NCBI GenBank assembly: GCA_007116995.1
Contig: SKHL01000246.1
Location: 1 to 10,658 of the forward strand
Length of the DNA stretch: 10,658 bases
Origin: Limnochordia bacterium
GTDB lineage: Bacteria; Bacillota; Limnochordia; Darwinibacteriales; DTU012
Direction of reading: 5' to 3'
Shown: piece after piece, positions 1 through 6,295 of the stretch
How positions within the stretch are numbered: the first letter of the stretch is position 1
Layout of the letters: the number at the start of each line of letters is the position of its first letter
Program-made: the position numbers and the translations under genes
Notes under the pieces: model-generated
Database searches by the model: none
Told to the model about the DNA's origin: nothing
The model's input: only the letters and a program-made list of their open reading frames with translations

Positions 1-1347
1 ACAGCCTGAAGAACAGGCTTCATTGAGCAAAATACTATCAATGGTCCCGTCCTTAATTCGCAGACACTTCATGTCTTGACCACCCATGTCTAGAATAAAA
101 TCAACATCGGGTTGAAAAACTCTAGCTGCCTTATAGTGAGCCACGGTCTCAATCTCACCTATATCTACTTTTAAGCCAGCCTTAAGTAAACCTTCACCAT
201 AGCCTGTAACCACCGAGTTTACAATCCTAGCTCCAGCTGGCAGCACGCGATACAGTTGTTTTAGGGCCTTAATTGCTGACGATATTGGACTTCCTTCATT
301 ACTACCATAATGGGAGTAAATTAACGCACCAGAGCCATCCACTAAGGCGAATTTCGTCGTGGTAGAGCCTGCATCTATTCCTAAAAAACAAGGACCCGTA
401 AAATCATCCATCGCCCGTTTCTTCACCACATGCTGTCCATGTCTAGCTAGAAACTCTGGTCGGTCCTGGTGTTTAATAAACAAGGGAGAAAGACGTTTTG
501 ATTCAGAAAATTCCATCGTATCGATCTTTGCCGCCCGCTGCATAAGGGTGGAGAAAGCTACCGCCTTAGTCTCTACCGAAGACAAAGCCGCTCCAATTGC
601 TATGTATAGTTGGGAGTTCTGTGGAAAGATCACCTGACTATCCTCTAACTTTAGGGTATCAATGTATCCTTGTCTTAACTCCGATAGGAAGTACAAAGGC
701 CCACCCAGAAAAGCTACATTTCCCCGAATCGGTCTTCCGCAGGCTAGACCACTGACAGTTTGCATTACAACAGCTTGGAAAATGGATGCTGCCAGATCTT
801 CTTTGGCTACTCCCTCATTGAGCAATGGTTGTATATCCGTTTTTGCAAAGACACCACAACGGGCCGCAATGGGGTAAACGGTGTTTGCATCTTTCGCTAG
901 CCGATTTAATCCACACGCATCGGTTTTAAGCAATTGAGCCATCTGGTCGATAAATGAGCCGGTACCACCTGCACAAATTCCGTTCATCCGCTGATCCGGC
1001 CCATCTTTAAGGTAGGTGATTTTTGCATCCTCACCACCTAACTCAATGACCACATCTGTATTGGGGTAAAAACGTTGAATCGCTTTAGTCCCTGCTATTA
1101 CCTCCTGAATGAATGAAACCTGCAAACACTTAGCAATTGAAATACCACCCGACCCCGTCACCATTAGGGATACTTTGCTGTCGGGAAACCGATTGTGAGC
1201 TTGGTGAATCATGGCTTCTACTGTTTTTATTATATCTGAATAATGTCGCTGATACTGGCTAAATACAACCGCACAATCTCGATCTAGGGCTACGAGCTTT
1301 ACTGTGGTTGAACCGATATCTAACCCAAGACGTAAGATCTGATTCAT
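1..1347 (-). CDS. 2-hydroxyacyl-CoA dehydratase activator, two-ASKHA-domain type (N-terminal part)
   Basis: ATP-dependent activator (archerase) of the HgdC/BcrAD/BadFG family, which passes an electron to 2-hydroxyacyl-CoA dehydratase-like enzymes. The 449 visible residues hold two ASKHA ATPase domains. Domain 1 starts with the phosphate loop LGLDIGSTTVK (residues 8-17) and has cluster cysteines C125 (ICAGGTGSF) and C164 (AARCGVFAKTD). Domain 2 restarts at FLGIDAGSTTTK (321-332) and reaches NEACSSGC (442-449) at the window edge. In HgdC homodimers one [4Fe-4S] cluster bridges two subunits; the fused domains probably mimic this in one chain. The ATG is set by GGAGG ten bases upstream. Relatives with two such domains are commonly about 1400 residues and carry a C-terminal DUF2229/dehydratase-like part, so about two thirds is probably missing. 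The substrate cannot be told from this fragment. The frame is open throughout; the family call is secure. Confidence 0.93.
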   Translation of the reverse strand, partial: MNQILRLGLDIGSTTVKLVALDRDCAVVFSQYQRHYSDIIKTVEAMIHQAHNRFPDSKVSLMVTGSGGISIAKCLQVSFIQEVIAGTKAIQRFYPNTDVVIELGGEDAKITYLKDGPDQRMNGICAGGTGSFIDQMAQLLKTDACGLNRLAKDANTVYPIAARCGVFAKTDIQPLLNEGVAKEDLAASIFQAVVMQTVSGLACGRPIRGNVAFLGGPLYFLSELRQGYIDTLKLEDSQVIFPQNSQLYIAIGAALSSVETKAVAFSTLMQRAAKIDTMEFSESKRLSPLFIKHQDRPEFLARHGQHVVKKRAMDDFTGPCFLGIDAGSTTTKFALVDGSGALIYSHYGSNEGSPISSAIKALKQLYRVLPAGARIVNSVVTGYGEGLLKAGLKVDIGEIETVAHYKAARVFQPDVDFILDMGGQDMKCLRIKDGTIDSILLNEACSSGC

Positions 1348-1409
1348 AAGAGTTTTACCTCCGTTGATCTAGTCTACTTTATCTAATGCAAAATTCAGTA
1401 CACAGGTTA

Positions 1410-1438
1410 ATTATACCAGAATAGCATAGCGATAACAA
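1410..1438 (-). promoter_or_regulatory. sigma-A-type promoter of the dehydratase activator gene
   Basis: Read on the minus strand, a -35 TTGTTA (1438-1433, four of six consensus bases) is followed after exactly 17 bases by a perfect -10 TATAAT (1415-1410) with an extended TGG just upstream. Transcription would start near 1403, leaving a leader of about 55 bases before the ATG at 1347. The gene therefore seems to be its own transcription unit. Confidence 0.7.
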
Positions 1439-1547
1439 TTACTATCCATCCAGGAAGGTCTAAAAGCTAAGAAAAACATGTAGTCTCTTTCGTTCTGTAG
1501 TCTTCTTCTTTAAGAGGTAAGCATTTACATGCTCTGATATGGCATAG

Positions 1548-1589
1548 AAAAAGCACCTCATCCAAAGATAAATACTCTAGATAAAGTGC
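1548..1589 (-). terminator. Rho-independent terminator
   Basis: On the minus strand GCACTTTATC (1589-1580) pairs over all ten bases, with two G-U pairs, to GATGAGGTGC (1562-1553). The loop is 17 bases and five Ts follow (1552-1548). It lies 133 bases after the stop codon of the 57-residue gene and would end its transcript, together with any read-through from the oxidoreductase gene. It has no T-run in the plus direction. Confidence 0.75.
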
Positions 1590-1722
1590 CTATTGTTATA
1601 GCTTAACACCCACTTGTAGTCGACATGAATTAACCCCTGAGGAAACGATTCTACTCAACTGCGTCTAAATCCTCATTCGATCACGAAAACTGTTGTAATC
1701 CCTGATAGCATCTTTGCACATA

Positions 1723-1896
1723 TTATTTCGGAGAAAAATTATCGTCAATTAAAAGAAAGGCAGGGATAAGTAGAATTACTCCGATTAACCAATTGGCACG
1801 GGAAAACGAAAATATGCTCCCGACTAAAAAACCAAATGGAAACAATCTTCGTAGAACAACGCCGACTAAGAATGCCTTCAATTTATTATTGTCCAT
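1723..1896 (-). CDS. Small membrane protein, unknown function (57 aa)
   Basis: I do not recognise this 57-residue protein. After a short polar N-terminus (MDNNKLK) it has a hydrophobic segment (about 8-28, containing the basic pair RR at 19-20 in LRRLFPFGFLVGSIF) and a second one (about 35-50, WLIGVILLIPAFLLI), then the acidic/polar end DDNFSPK. A two-helix hairpin membrane protein is likely. The frame stays open to a TTG at 1905, but that codon touches the ribosome site. The ATG at 1896 lies nine bases after AAAGGAG and is the better start. It has its own extended -10 promoter and a terminator 133 bases downstream, which supports a real, separately expressed gene. No partner or pathway is visible from the neighbours. 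Confidence 0.65.
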   Translation of the reverse strand: MDNNKLKAFLVGVVLRRLFPFGFLVGSIFSFSRANWLIGVILLIPAFLLIDDNFSPK

Positions 1897-1905
1897 CACA
1901 CTCAA

Positions 1906-1912
1906 CTCCTTT
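1906..1912 (-). promoter_or_regulatory. Ribosome binding site that fixes the start of the 57-aa gene
   Basis: AAAGGAG on the minus strand sits nine bases before the ATG at 1896. It lies directly against the upstream in-frame TTG (1905-1903), which therefore cannot be served by it. Just upstream, 1913-1929 is a perfect 6-bp hairpin (ATTCTT, five A, AAGAAT) that could affect access to the site. Confidence 0.65.
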
Positions 1913-1957
1913 ATTCTTTTTTTAAGAATTCCGGGCCTTAACTGGAACTTAAATCTT

Positions 1958-1963
1958 AGTATA
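1958..1963 (-). promoter_or_regulatory. Extended -10 promoter for the 57-aa membrane protein gene
   Basis: The minus strand reads TGTGGTATACT: a good -10 (TATACT, 1963-1958) with the extended TGG element. No good -35 is seen at 16 to 18 bases (TACGTG at 17). A small inverted repeat CCAC/GTGG fills part of the spacer. The start site would be near 1951, about 55 bases before the ATG. Confidence 0.45.
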
Positions 1964-2005
1964 CCACAACGCGTGGGTTACACGTATTCTCTTCTTTATG
2001 TAACT

Positions 2006-2974
2006 TTACCTATACCACTGGGCTTGTAGCGTATCAACTATCTGCAGGATTTCGAGACTTTCATCATGCGACATAATCTCACTCTCTAACTTCCCTGCTC
2101 GTAAACACCGAATGGCCTCCAATGCTTCGTACTCATACCCATTACTACGAAACGGTTGATCGATGTGATCCACCACTTTGTCCCCAACGCGTAAAGTGGC
2201 CGATTGAGCCTTCCAGAATGATGGTATATGAATAGATCCTTCTGTACCGAGGATATCCGCATTGTGAGGTATTTTGGTGCGAACAGCACATGTTAGGATA
2301 GCTAGCTGTCCATCCTTGTATCCTAATGTAATCCCTGCTTGTTCATCTACACCACTATCACCAATATGGGCTAGTCCCTTCACCCGTGTAGGCGCACTTC
2401 CATAGATCATCTGGGCTAGAGATATTGTATAAACACCTACATCCAACAATCCGCCCCCAGCTAAATCTAGATCAAGTAACCGACTAGTAGGATTCCAGCC
2501 TATGCGGAACCCAAAGTCAGCCTTAACCATCCGGACTTGGCCAATTCTATCCTCTGCTAACCATTGTCGAACCTTAGCTATGGTTGGCAAAAATCTAGTC
2601 CACATTGCTTCCATCAGAAATACCTGCTTCTCCCTAGATCGTTTGATCATCTGCTCTAGTTGCTGGCTCTTTATGGCAATGGGCTTTTCACATAGAACTG
2701 CCTTGCCCGCATCCAAACATAGGAGAGTTTGTTCATAATGGAAGGGGTGGGGAGTAGCTATGTAGATGATATCAATATCCTTGTCATGAATCAAATCCTG
2801 ATAGTTCCCATAGCGTCTAGGTATCTGATACTGATTAGCAAACTCATTGGCTCGTTGGAGTGAACGGGATCCAACAGCCACCAACTCAGCCTGATCAACT
2901 ACAGCCAATCCTTTCGCAAATTTATGGGCGATCTTACCTGGACCAAGAATCCCCCACCGCACTTTATCTACCAT
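2006..2974 (-). CDS. Gfo/Idh/MocA family NAD(P)-dependent oxidoreductase
   Basis: This 322-residue protein has the usual two-domain layout and length. The N-terminal Rossmann domain carries GPGKIAHKFAKGL (residues 11-23), the TPHPFHY stretch (74-80) and the EKP signature (96-98, CEKPIAIKS). The C-terminal substrate domain has GGGLLDVGVYTISLAQMI, giving D178 and Y182 at the expected catalytic positions. FLMEAMWTRFLP (119-130) is typical of the trans-1,2-dihydrobenzene-1,2-diol dehydrogenase-like subgroup, which oxidises sugars or dihydrodiols; the true substrate is unknown. It is probably cytosolic, with no signal or membrane segment. AGGAG lies seven bases before the ATG. It begins 51 bases after trpB with no promoter or terminator between, so the two are probably co-transcribed, although no pathway joining them is evident. 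Confidence 0.9.
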   Translation of the reverse strand: MVDKVRWGILGPGKIAHKFAKGLAVVDQAELVAVGSRSLQRANEFANQYQIPRRYGNYQDLIHDKDIDIIYIATPHPFHYEQTLLCLDAGKAVLCEKPIAIKSQQLEQMIKRSREKQVFLMEAMWTRFLPTIAKVRQWLAEDRIGQVRMVKADFGFRIGWNPTSRLLDLDLAGGGLLDVGVYTISLAQMIYGSAPTRVKGLAHIGDSGVDEQAGITLGYKDGQLAILTCAVRTKIPHNADILGTEGSIHIPSFWKAQSATLRVGDKVVDHIDQPFRSNGYEYEALEAIRCLRAGKLESEIMSHDESLEILQIVDTLQAQWYR

Positions 2975-3025
2975 GACCCCACTCCTGTCATTTGATTTTT
3001 CTATCAGGTGCTCTGTTTATCACTA

Positions 3026-4396
3026 TCAAATCTGAGGCAACGATGCTAATGCCTTAGCCACATCCTCATCAGGCATAACATAATCCTCTAACCGGCCACC
3101 TAAGTAATTATCATACGCGGATAAATCGAAGTGTCCATGTCCACTTAATGCAAAAAGAATGGTCTTACTCTCACCCGTTTCTCGACAGCGAATAGCTTCC
3201 GCAATGGCACCTCGAATAGCATGGGCCGATTCGGGTGCGGGCAGAATTCCCTCAGACTGAGCGAAGGTGATAGCCGCATGAAATATCTCTACCTGAGACA
3301 CATCCAGAGACTCAATCAATCCTTCTTTAAGCAAATGGCTTATCAACGGAGCCACACCATGATAGCGTAATCCTCCAGCATGAATCTGGGGAGGAATGAA
3401 ATCATGTCCTAAAGTATGCATATAAACCAAAGGGGTTAGCTTAGCAGTATCACCAAAGTCGTAGGCCAATTTCCCCTTAGTCAACGTAGGACAGGCACTA
3501 GGCTCTACCGCTACTGCTCGAAAATCCTTGGAACCATCCATTTTATCTGCTAAAAAGGGAAAAGCAAGACCACCGAAGTTACTACCGCCTCCACAACAGC
3601 CTATTACGACATCGGGGTAATCTCCAACTAAATCAAGCTGCTGTTTTGCTTCCTGACCAATGACTGTTTGATGTAGCAGAACATGATTTAATACGCTACC
3701 TAAGGCATAATTAGTATCATTGTGTGTAGCTGCATCTTCTACTGCTTCACTGATGGCGATACCTAAGCTTCCAGGTGAGTCAGGATCCATCTCCAGGATA
3801 CTGCGTCCAGATTGGGTACTGTTGCTTGGGCTAGGAATGACATCAGATCCCCATACCTGCATTAAAGAGCGTCGATACGGCTTCTGATCATAACTTACCA
3901 TAACCATATATACCAAACACTCTAAATCAAATAAAGTACAAGCAAAACTAAGAGCACTACCCCACTGTCCCGCCCCGGTTTCCGTCGCTAGTCGTTTTAT
4001 CCCAGCCTGCTTATTGTAAAATGCCTGTGGAACTGCAGTATTTGGTTTATGACTCCCAGCCGGACTAGTTCCTTCGTACTTATAATAGATTTTTGCCGGT
4101 GTCCCAATCGCTTTTTCTAGGCGATGGGCGCGGAAAAGTGGTGTCGGCCTCCACATGCTATATACATCTAACACTTCTTGCGGGATATCAATCCACCGCT
4201 GGGTACTAACTTCTTGCTCGATCAGACTATCTGGGAAAATAGCTGCTAAATCTTGGGCAGACAATACTTGCTTCGTTCCCGGATTCAACGGTGGTTTCAT
4301 TGGTGTCTTAAAATCAGCCGTTATATTATACCACCGTTTAGGAATATCCTTCTCTGATAAGTTAATCTTCGTCTCTACTGTTCTCGTCTCAGCCAT
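3026..4396 (-). CDS. trpB: Tryptophan synthase beta chain-like PLP enzyme (TrpB2 type)
   Basis: This 456-residue protein matches the TrpB2 subgroup of tryptophan synthase beta chains, which condense L-serine with indole using PLP. K117 in AGSHKPNTA is the Schiff-base lysine, ETGAGQW (139-145) the carboxylate-binding loop with the catalytic glutamate, and GCCGGGSNFGG (266-276) the PLP phosphate loop. The long N-terminus (IPKRWYNI, MWRPTPL) and ALSGHGHFD near the end are TrpB2-like; classical TrpB is about 400 residues and has GAGQHG. The start is fixed by a strong GGAGGAG five bases before the ATG. No trpA or other trp gene is nearby, as is common for TrpB2, which may use free indole or salvage it. 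A consensus promoter lies upstream. The fold and PLP call are secure; the physiological reaction is less so. Confidence 0.93.
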   Translation of the reverse strand: MAETRTVETKINLSEKDIPKRWYNITADFKTPMKPPLNPGTKQVLSAQDLAAIFPDSLIEQEVSTQRWIDIPQEVLDVYSMWRPTPLFRAHRLEKAIGTPAKIYYKYEGTSPAGSHKPNTAVPQAFYNKQAGIKRLATETGAGQWGSALSFACTLFDLECLVYMVMVSYDQKPYRRSLMQVWGSDVIPSPSNSTQSGRSILEMDPDSPGSLGIAISEAVEDAATHNDTNYALGSVLNHVLLHQTVIGQEAKQQLDLVGDYPDVVIGCCGGGSNFGGLAFPFLADKMDGSKDFRAVAVEPSACPTLTKGKLAYDFGDTAKLTPLVYMHTLGHDFIPPQIHAGGLRYHGVAPLISHLLKEGLIESLDVSQVEIFHAAITFAQSEGILPAPESAHAIRGAIAEAIRCRETGESKTILFALSGHGHFDLSAYDNYLGGRLEDYVMPDEDVAKALASLPQI

Positions 4397-4517
4397 GCTA
4401 ACTCCTCCTCTAAGCTAATTACATACTCATACTCTTTAACTTCCTGCCTCTTCTCTCCTAACTTAATCTCACCTCTCTGTACGAATAATTCCTGGATAAA
4501 GATCCATGATTGTCTCC

Positions 4518-4546
4518 ATTATATTGTCACAGGCAAGAATTGTCAA
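4518..4546 (-). promoter_or_regulatory. Consensus sigma-A promoter of the trpB-oxidoreductase operon
   Basis: The minus strand has a perfect -35 TTGACA (4546-4541), a 17-base spacer and a perfect -10 TATAAT (4523-4518). Transcription should start near 4511, giving a purine-rich leader of about 115 bases that is too short for a T-box. The heptamer TGACAAT occurs twice 16 bases apart (4545-4539 and 4529-4523), and an inverted repeat AGGCAA/TTGCCT (4561-4556 and 4536-4531) spans the -35. Both are possible operator elements. Confidence 0.88.
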
Positions 4547-4568
4547 ACTACACTTTTGCCTATATGAC

Positions 4569-5213
4569 TTAGACAAAAAGATCCGTTAGATCGTCTACAG
4601 ATTGGGCAATGTAGGTAGGTCTAGCACACTGTAACTCTTGATCAACTCCATAGCCATAAGCCACCGCGATGGCATCTACGCCGTTTTCCTTGGCTCCGAT
4701 TACATCGTACTCCCGATCTCCAATCATGACAGTATCCTTACTATTTAACTTCTCTTGGGTTAAGAGATGGGCAATCAGCTCCTTTTTATCGGTATAAGTA
4801 CCATCTAATTCACTGCCATATACTTTGATAAAATAGGAGGATAGCCCAAAGTAAGCGATAATTTGTTCGGCAAAAACTCGGGGTTTGGATGTGGCAACGT
4901 AGATACAACGGTCTTGTTGGTTAAGTAGATCTAAAAGTTCAGATATCCCTAGATAGACAGTATTTTCATACATTCCAGCCTTTTTGAAGTAGACTCTATA
5001 CTGGTCTACAGCCTCCCAAGCTTCTTCTTCACTGAAACCATAGAATTGCATAAATGAGTGATTAAGGGGAGGACCGATGAACGCTTCTAGCTTGCTAGTA
5101 TCCGGTTCCTCAATACAAAAGTGGGCTAATGCATAGCGGATTGAATTTGTAATCCCTAGTTTGGGGTCAGTCAGTGTACCATCAAGATCGAACAAAACGT
5201 TTTTATACTTCAT
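4569..5213 (-). CDS. HAD-family hydrolase, phosphoglycolate phosphatase/5'-nucleotidase-like
   Basis: This 214-residue HAD phosphatase is of the Gph/COG0546 kind. Motif I is FDLDGTLTD, with nucleophile D9 and general acid/base D11. Motif II is ATSKP (107-111), the motif III lysine is in TDKKE (K143/K144), and motif IV is MIGDREYD (163-170) with the Mg-binding D166 and D170. A helical cap domain fills about 15-85. GSELDGTYTDKKELI resembles Bacillota nucleotidase/phosphoglycolate phosphatase homologues, but the substrate cannot be fixed from sequence. The protein is soluble. GGGAGGG precedes the ATG by five bases. It follows the ferritin-like gene after 109 bases without a clear terminator or promoter, so it may be the last gene of the nqr-like transcript or a separate unit. 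No terminator is visible before the trpB promoter. Confidence 0.88.
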   Translation of the reverse strand: MKYKNVLFDLDGTLTDPKLGITNSIRYALAHFCIEEPDTSKLEAFIGPPLNHSFMQFYGFSEEEAWEAVDQYRVYFKKAGMYENTVYLGISELLDLLNQQDRCIYVATSKPRVFAEQIIAYFGLSSYFIKVYGSELDGTYTDKKELIAHLLTQEKLNSKDTVMIGDREYDVIGAKENGVDAIAVAYGYGVDQELQCARPTYIAQSVDDLTDLFV

Positions 5214-5322
5214 CGATACCCTCCCGCTATATGATATGCCCTTGCCCGGACGCCTTGCCGAACTTCATTTTAATCTATGCGAAGGTGCTACCAATTTTTC
5301 TCCGGCAACATAGGGATCTACT

Positions 5323-5787
5323 CTATAGTTCTAGGTAGGGATACCACTCTTCCGGCCGTTGCATCAACTCTGTTAGTTTCCAGAGAATAGAGTGATGCAT
5401 CTCTTCCTCTTTGACCAGTTTTCCAAAGAGTTCCTCGTCTTGCTCATTTTCTGCTTGTTTGCCTAAATCCTTATATAACTTAATGCTTTTCAATTCCATA
5501 TCTAAAGCTAACTTATACGCATCGAGTAGGTTCTGATCAACAGATTCTGTTCCTTTTCGTATACCATCTGAAAAAATTCCCTTGATTTGTGTCAGTGTAT
5601 TACTACCAACATAATTACACTTTGACGAATCCTTCAGTGCCAAAATAGCCTGGTAATGCTTTTGTTCATCCGCTGCGAATGCTAGAAATGCCTGTTTCAT
5701 CTGGCTATTGTTTGTATCCTCTGCTAATCTGGAATAATACTCCTGGCCATCTAGTTCCATCTGTAGAGCAAAATCTAATGGGTTCAT
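5323..5787 (-). CDS. Ferritin-like diiron protein (rubrerythrin family, no rubredoxin domain)
   Basis: This 154-residue four-helix protein has the rubrerythrin ligand pattern. Helix A has E11 with Y18 seven residues later (MELDGQEYY), helix B has EQKH (E41, H44), helix C has MELKSIKLY (E98, Y105) and helix D has EEEMHH (E128, H131). These are the expected iron ligands of a carboxylate-bridged diiron site, as in peroxide-reducing rubrerythrins. There is no C-terminal CxxC rubredoxin domain, so an outside electron donor would be needed. The only cysteine is C57, between the helix pairs. GGAGGGGAG lies just before the ATG. It starts 14 bases after the 155-residue gene, which places it in the nqr-like operon and suggests oxidative-stress defence or electron disposal linked to that complex (inference). 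Confidence 0.85.
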   Translation of the reverse strand: MNPLDFALQMELDGQEYYSRLAEDTNNSQMKQAFLAFAADEQKHYQAILALKDSSKCNYVGSNTLTQIKGIFSDGIRKGTESVDQNLLDAYKLALDMELKSIKLYKDLGKQAENEQDEELFGKLVKEEEMHHSILWKLTELMQRPEEWYPYLEL

Positions 5788-5801
5788 TTTTTCTCCCCTC
5801 C

Positions 5802-6269
5802 CTATTTGTTATTCCTTACATTTAGTATTTCCACTACATCTCTGGGATCCACACGATACGGGGCACCAATTCCCTCGTAAAATTGATGTTCTTCAATCAT
5901 GTGAATGTTTAAGTCAGTATAGTAAACGCTTCGCTGTAAAACCAGATTCGTAACATGAATGACCGATTTTCGTGCTTGATAGTTATCAGCAAAGGGACAG
6001 GGAACCGACCCCTTGTGCTCCTCGGCTACTACTCGATAGCATTCATCCACCACCACCTCGTGACCTATTGATTTTTTACCGGATTGGGCAAAATACTTCA
6101 TACGCGCTACAATAGTAGCATGTGTTGTTTCTAGCTGGGTAACGGTCAAGTTATCGGCATGGATAATATCTGCAATATTCCGGGTATCATCCCCAAGAAA
6201 TTGGTATGGCGCTAATACGCCGGCTTGCATGGTCATCTGAATGCCTTGTAATTTTGGATTTTGCCTCAT
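5802..6269 (-). CDS. Uncharacterised 155-aa protein in the nqr-like operon
   Basis: I do not recognise this family. It looks soluble, with no signal peptide or membrane segment. Notable stretches are GVLAPYQFLGDDTRNIADIIHADN (17-40), which looks conserved in character; a His-rich pattern (H38, H50, H70, H85, H105, H123, H128); two cysteines, C77 (DECYRV) and C91 (VPCPF); and acidic/His pairs HMIEEHQFYEG (123-133) and EEHKG (83-87). His, Cys and Glu could bind a metal, but no known motif is complete. GGGAG lies nine bases before the ATG, with AGGTG nearer. It sits 26 bases after nqrF and 14 before the rubrerythrin-like gene, so it is certainly co-transcribed and may serve one of them as accessory or electron-transfer partner (inference). 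Confidence 0.75.
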   Translation of the reverse strand: MRQNPKLQGIQMTMQAGVLAPYQFLGDDTRNIADIIHADNLTVTQLETTHATIVARMKYFAQSGKKSIGHEVVVDECYRVVAEEHKGSVPCPFADNYQARKSVIHVTNLVLQRSVYYTDLNIHMIEEHQFYEGIGAPYRVDPRDVVEILNVRNNK

Positions 6270-6295
6270 TATACACCTCTCCCATTTGTGACAAG

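Larger units (their letters stand above)
1348..1722. other. Intergenic region between activator gene and small membrane protein gene
   Basis: This 375-base stretch holds the activator's ribosome site and promoter at its left end and the minus-strand terminator at 1548-1589. Bases 1440-1547 show only a small hairpin (AGCAT/ATGCT, about 1522-1535) and a loosely repeated GACTACA. Bases 1590-1722, between the 57-residue gene and its terminator, contain no convincing reading frame. I see no insertion-sequence ends, tRNA or known riboswitch. Confidence 0.6.

Noticed and set aside
359..877. Plus-strand open frames of 92 and 71 codons inside the activator gene
   Set aside because: They lie antisense to a continuous ASKHA-domain gene with clear motifs, show no family resemblance and have no good ribosome sites.
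1665..1721. 18-codon minus-strand frame starting one base after the small membrane protein's stop (MCKDAIRDYNSFRDRMRI)
   Set aside because: It has no ribosome site and no recognisable family, and a frame this short arises easily by chance; translational coupling cannot be excluded.
1897..1905. TTG start giving a 60-residue version of the small membrane protein
   Set aside because: The TTG directly touches the AAAGGAG site, leaving no spacing; the ATG at 1896 has a normal nine-base spacing.
4397..4517. Possible T-box or trp attenuator before trpB
   Set aside because: The leader is only about 115 bases, purine-rich, with no terminator/antiterminator pair, no T-box consensus and no Trp codons in its mini-ORF.
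4524..4568. Terminator after the HAD gene
   Set aside because: The AGGCAA/TTGCCT repeat has a 19-base loop and no T-run and overlaps the trpB promoter, so it reads better as an operator-like element.
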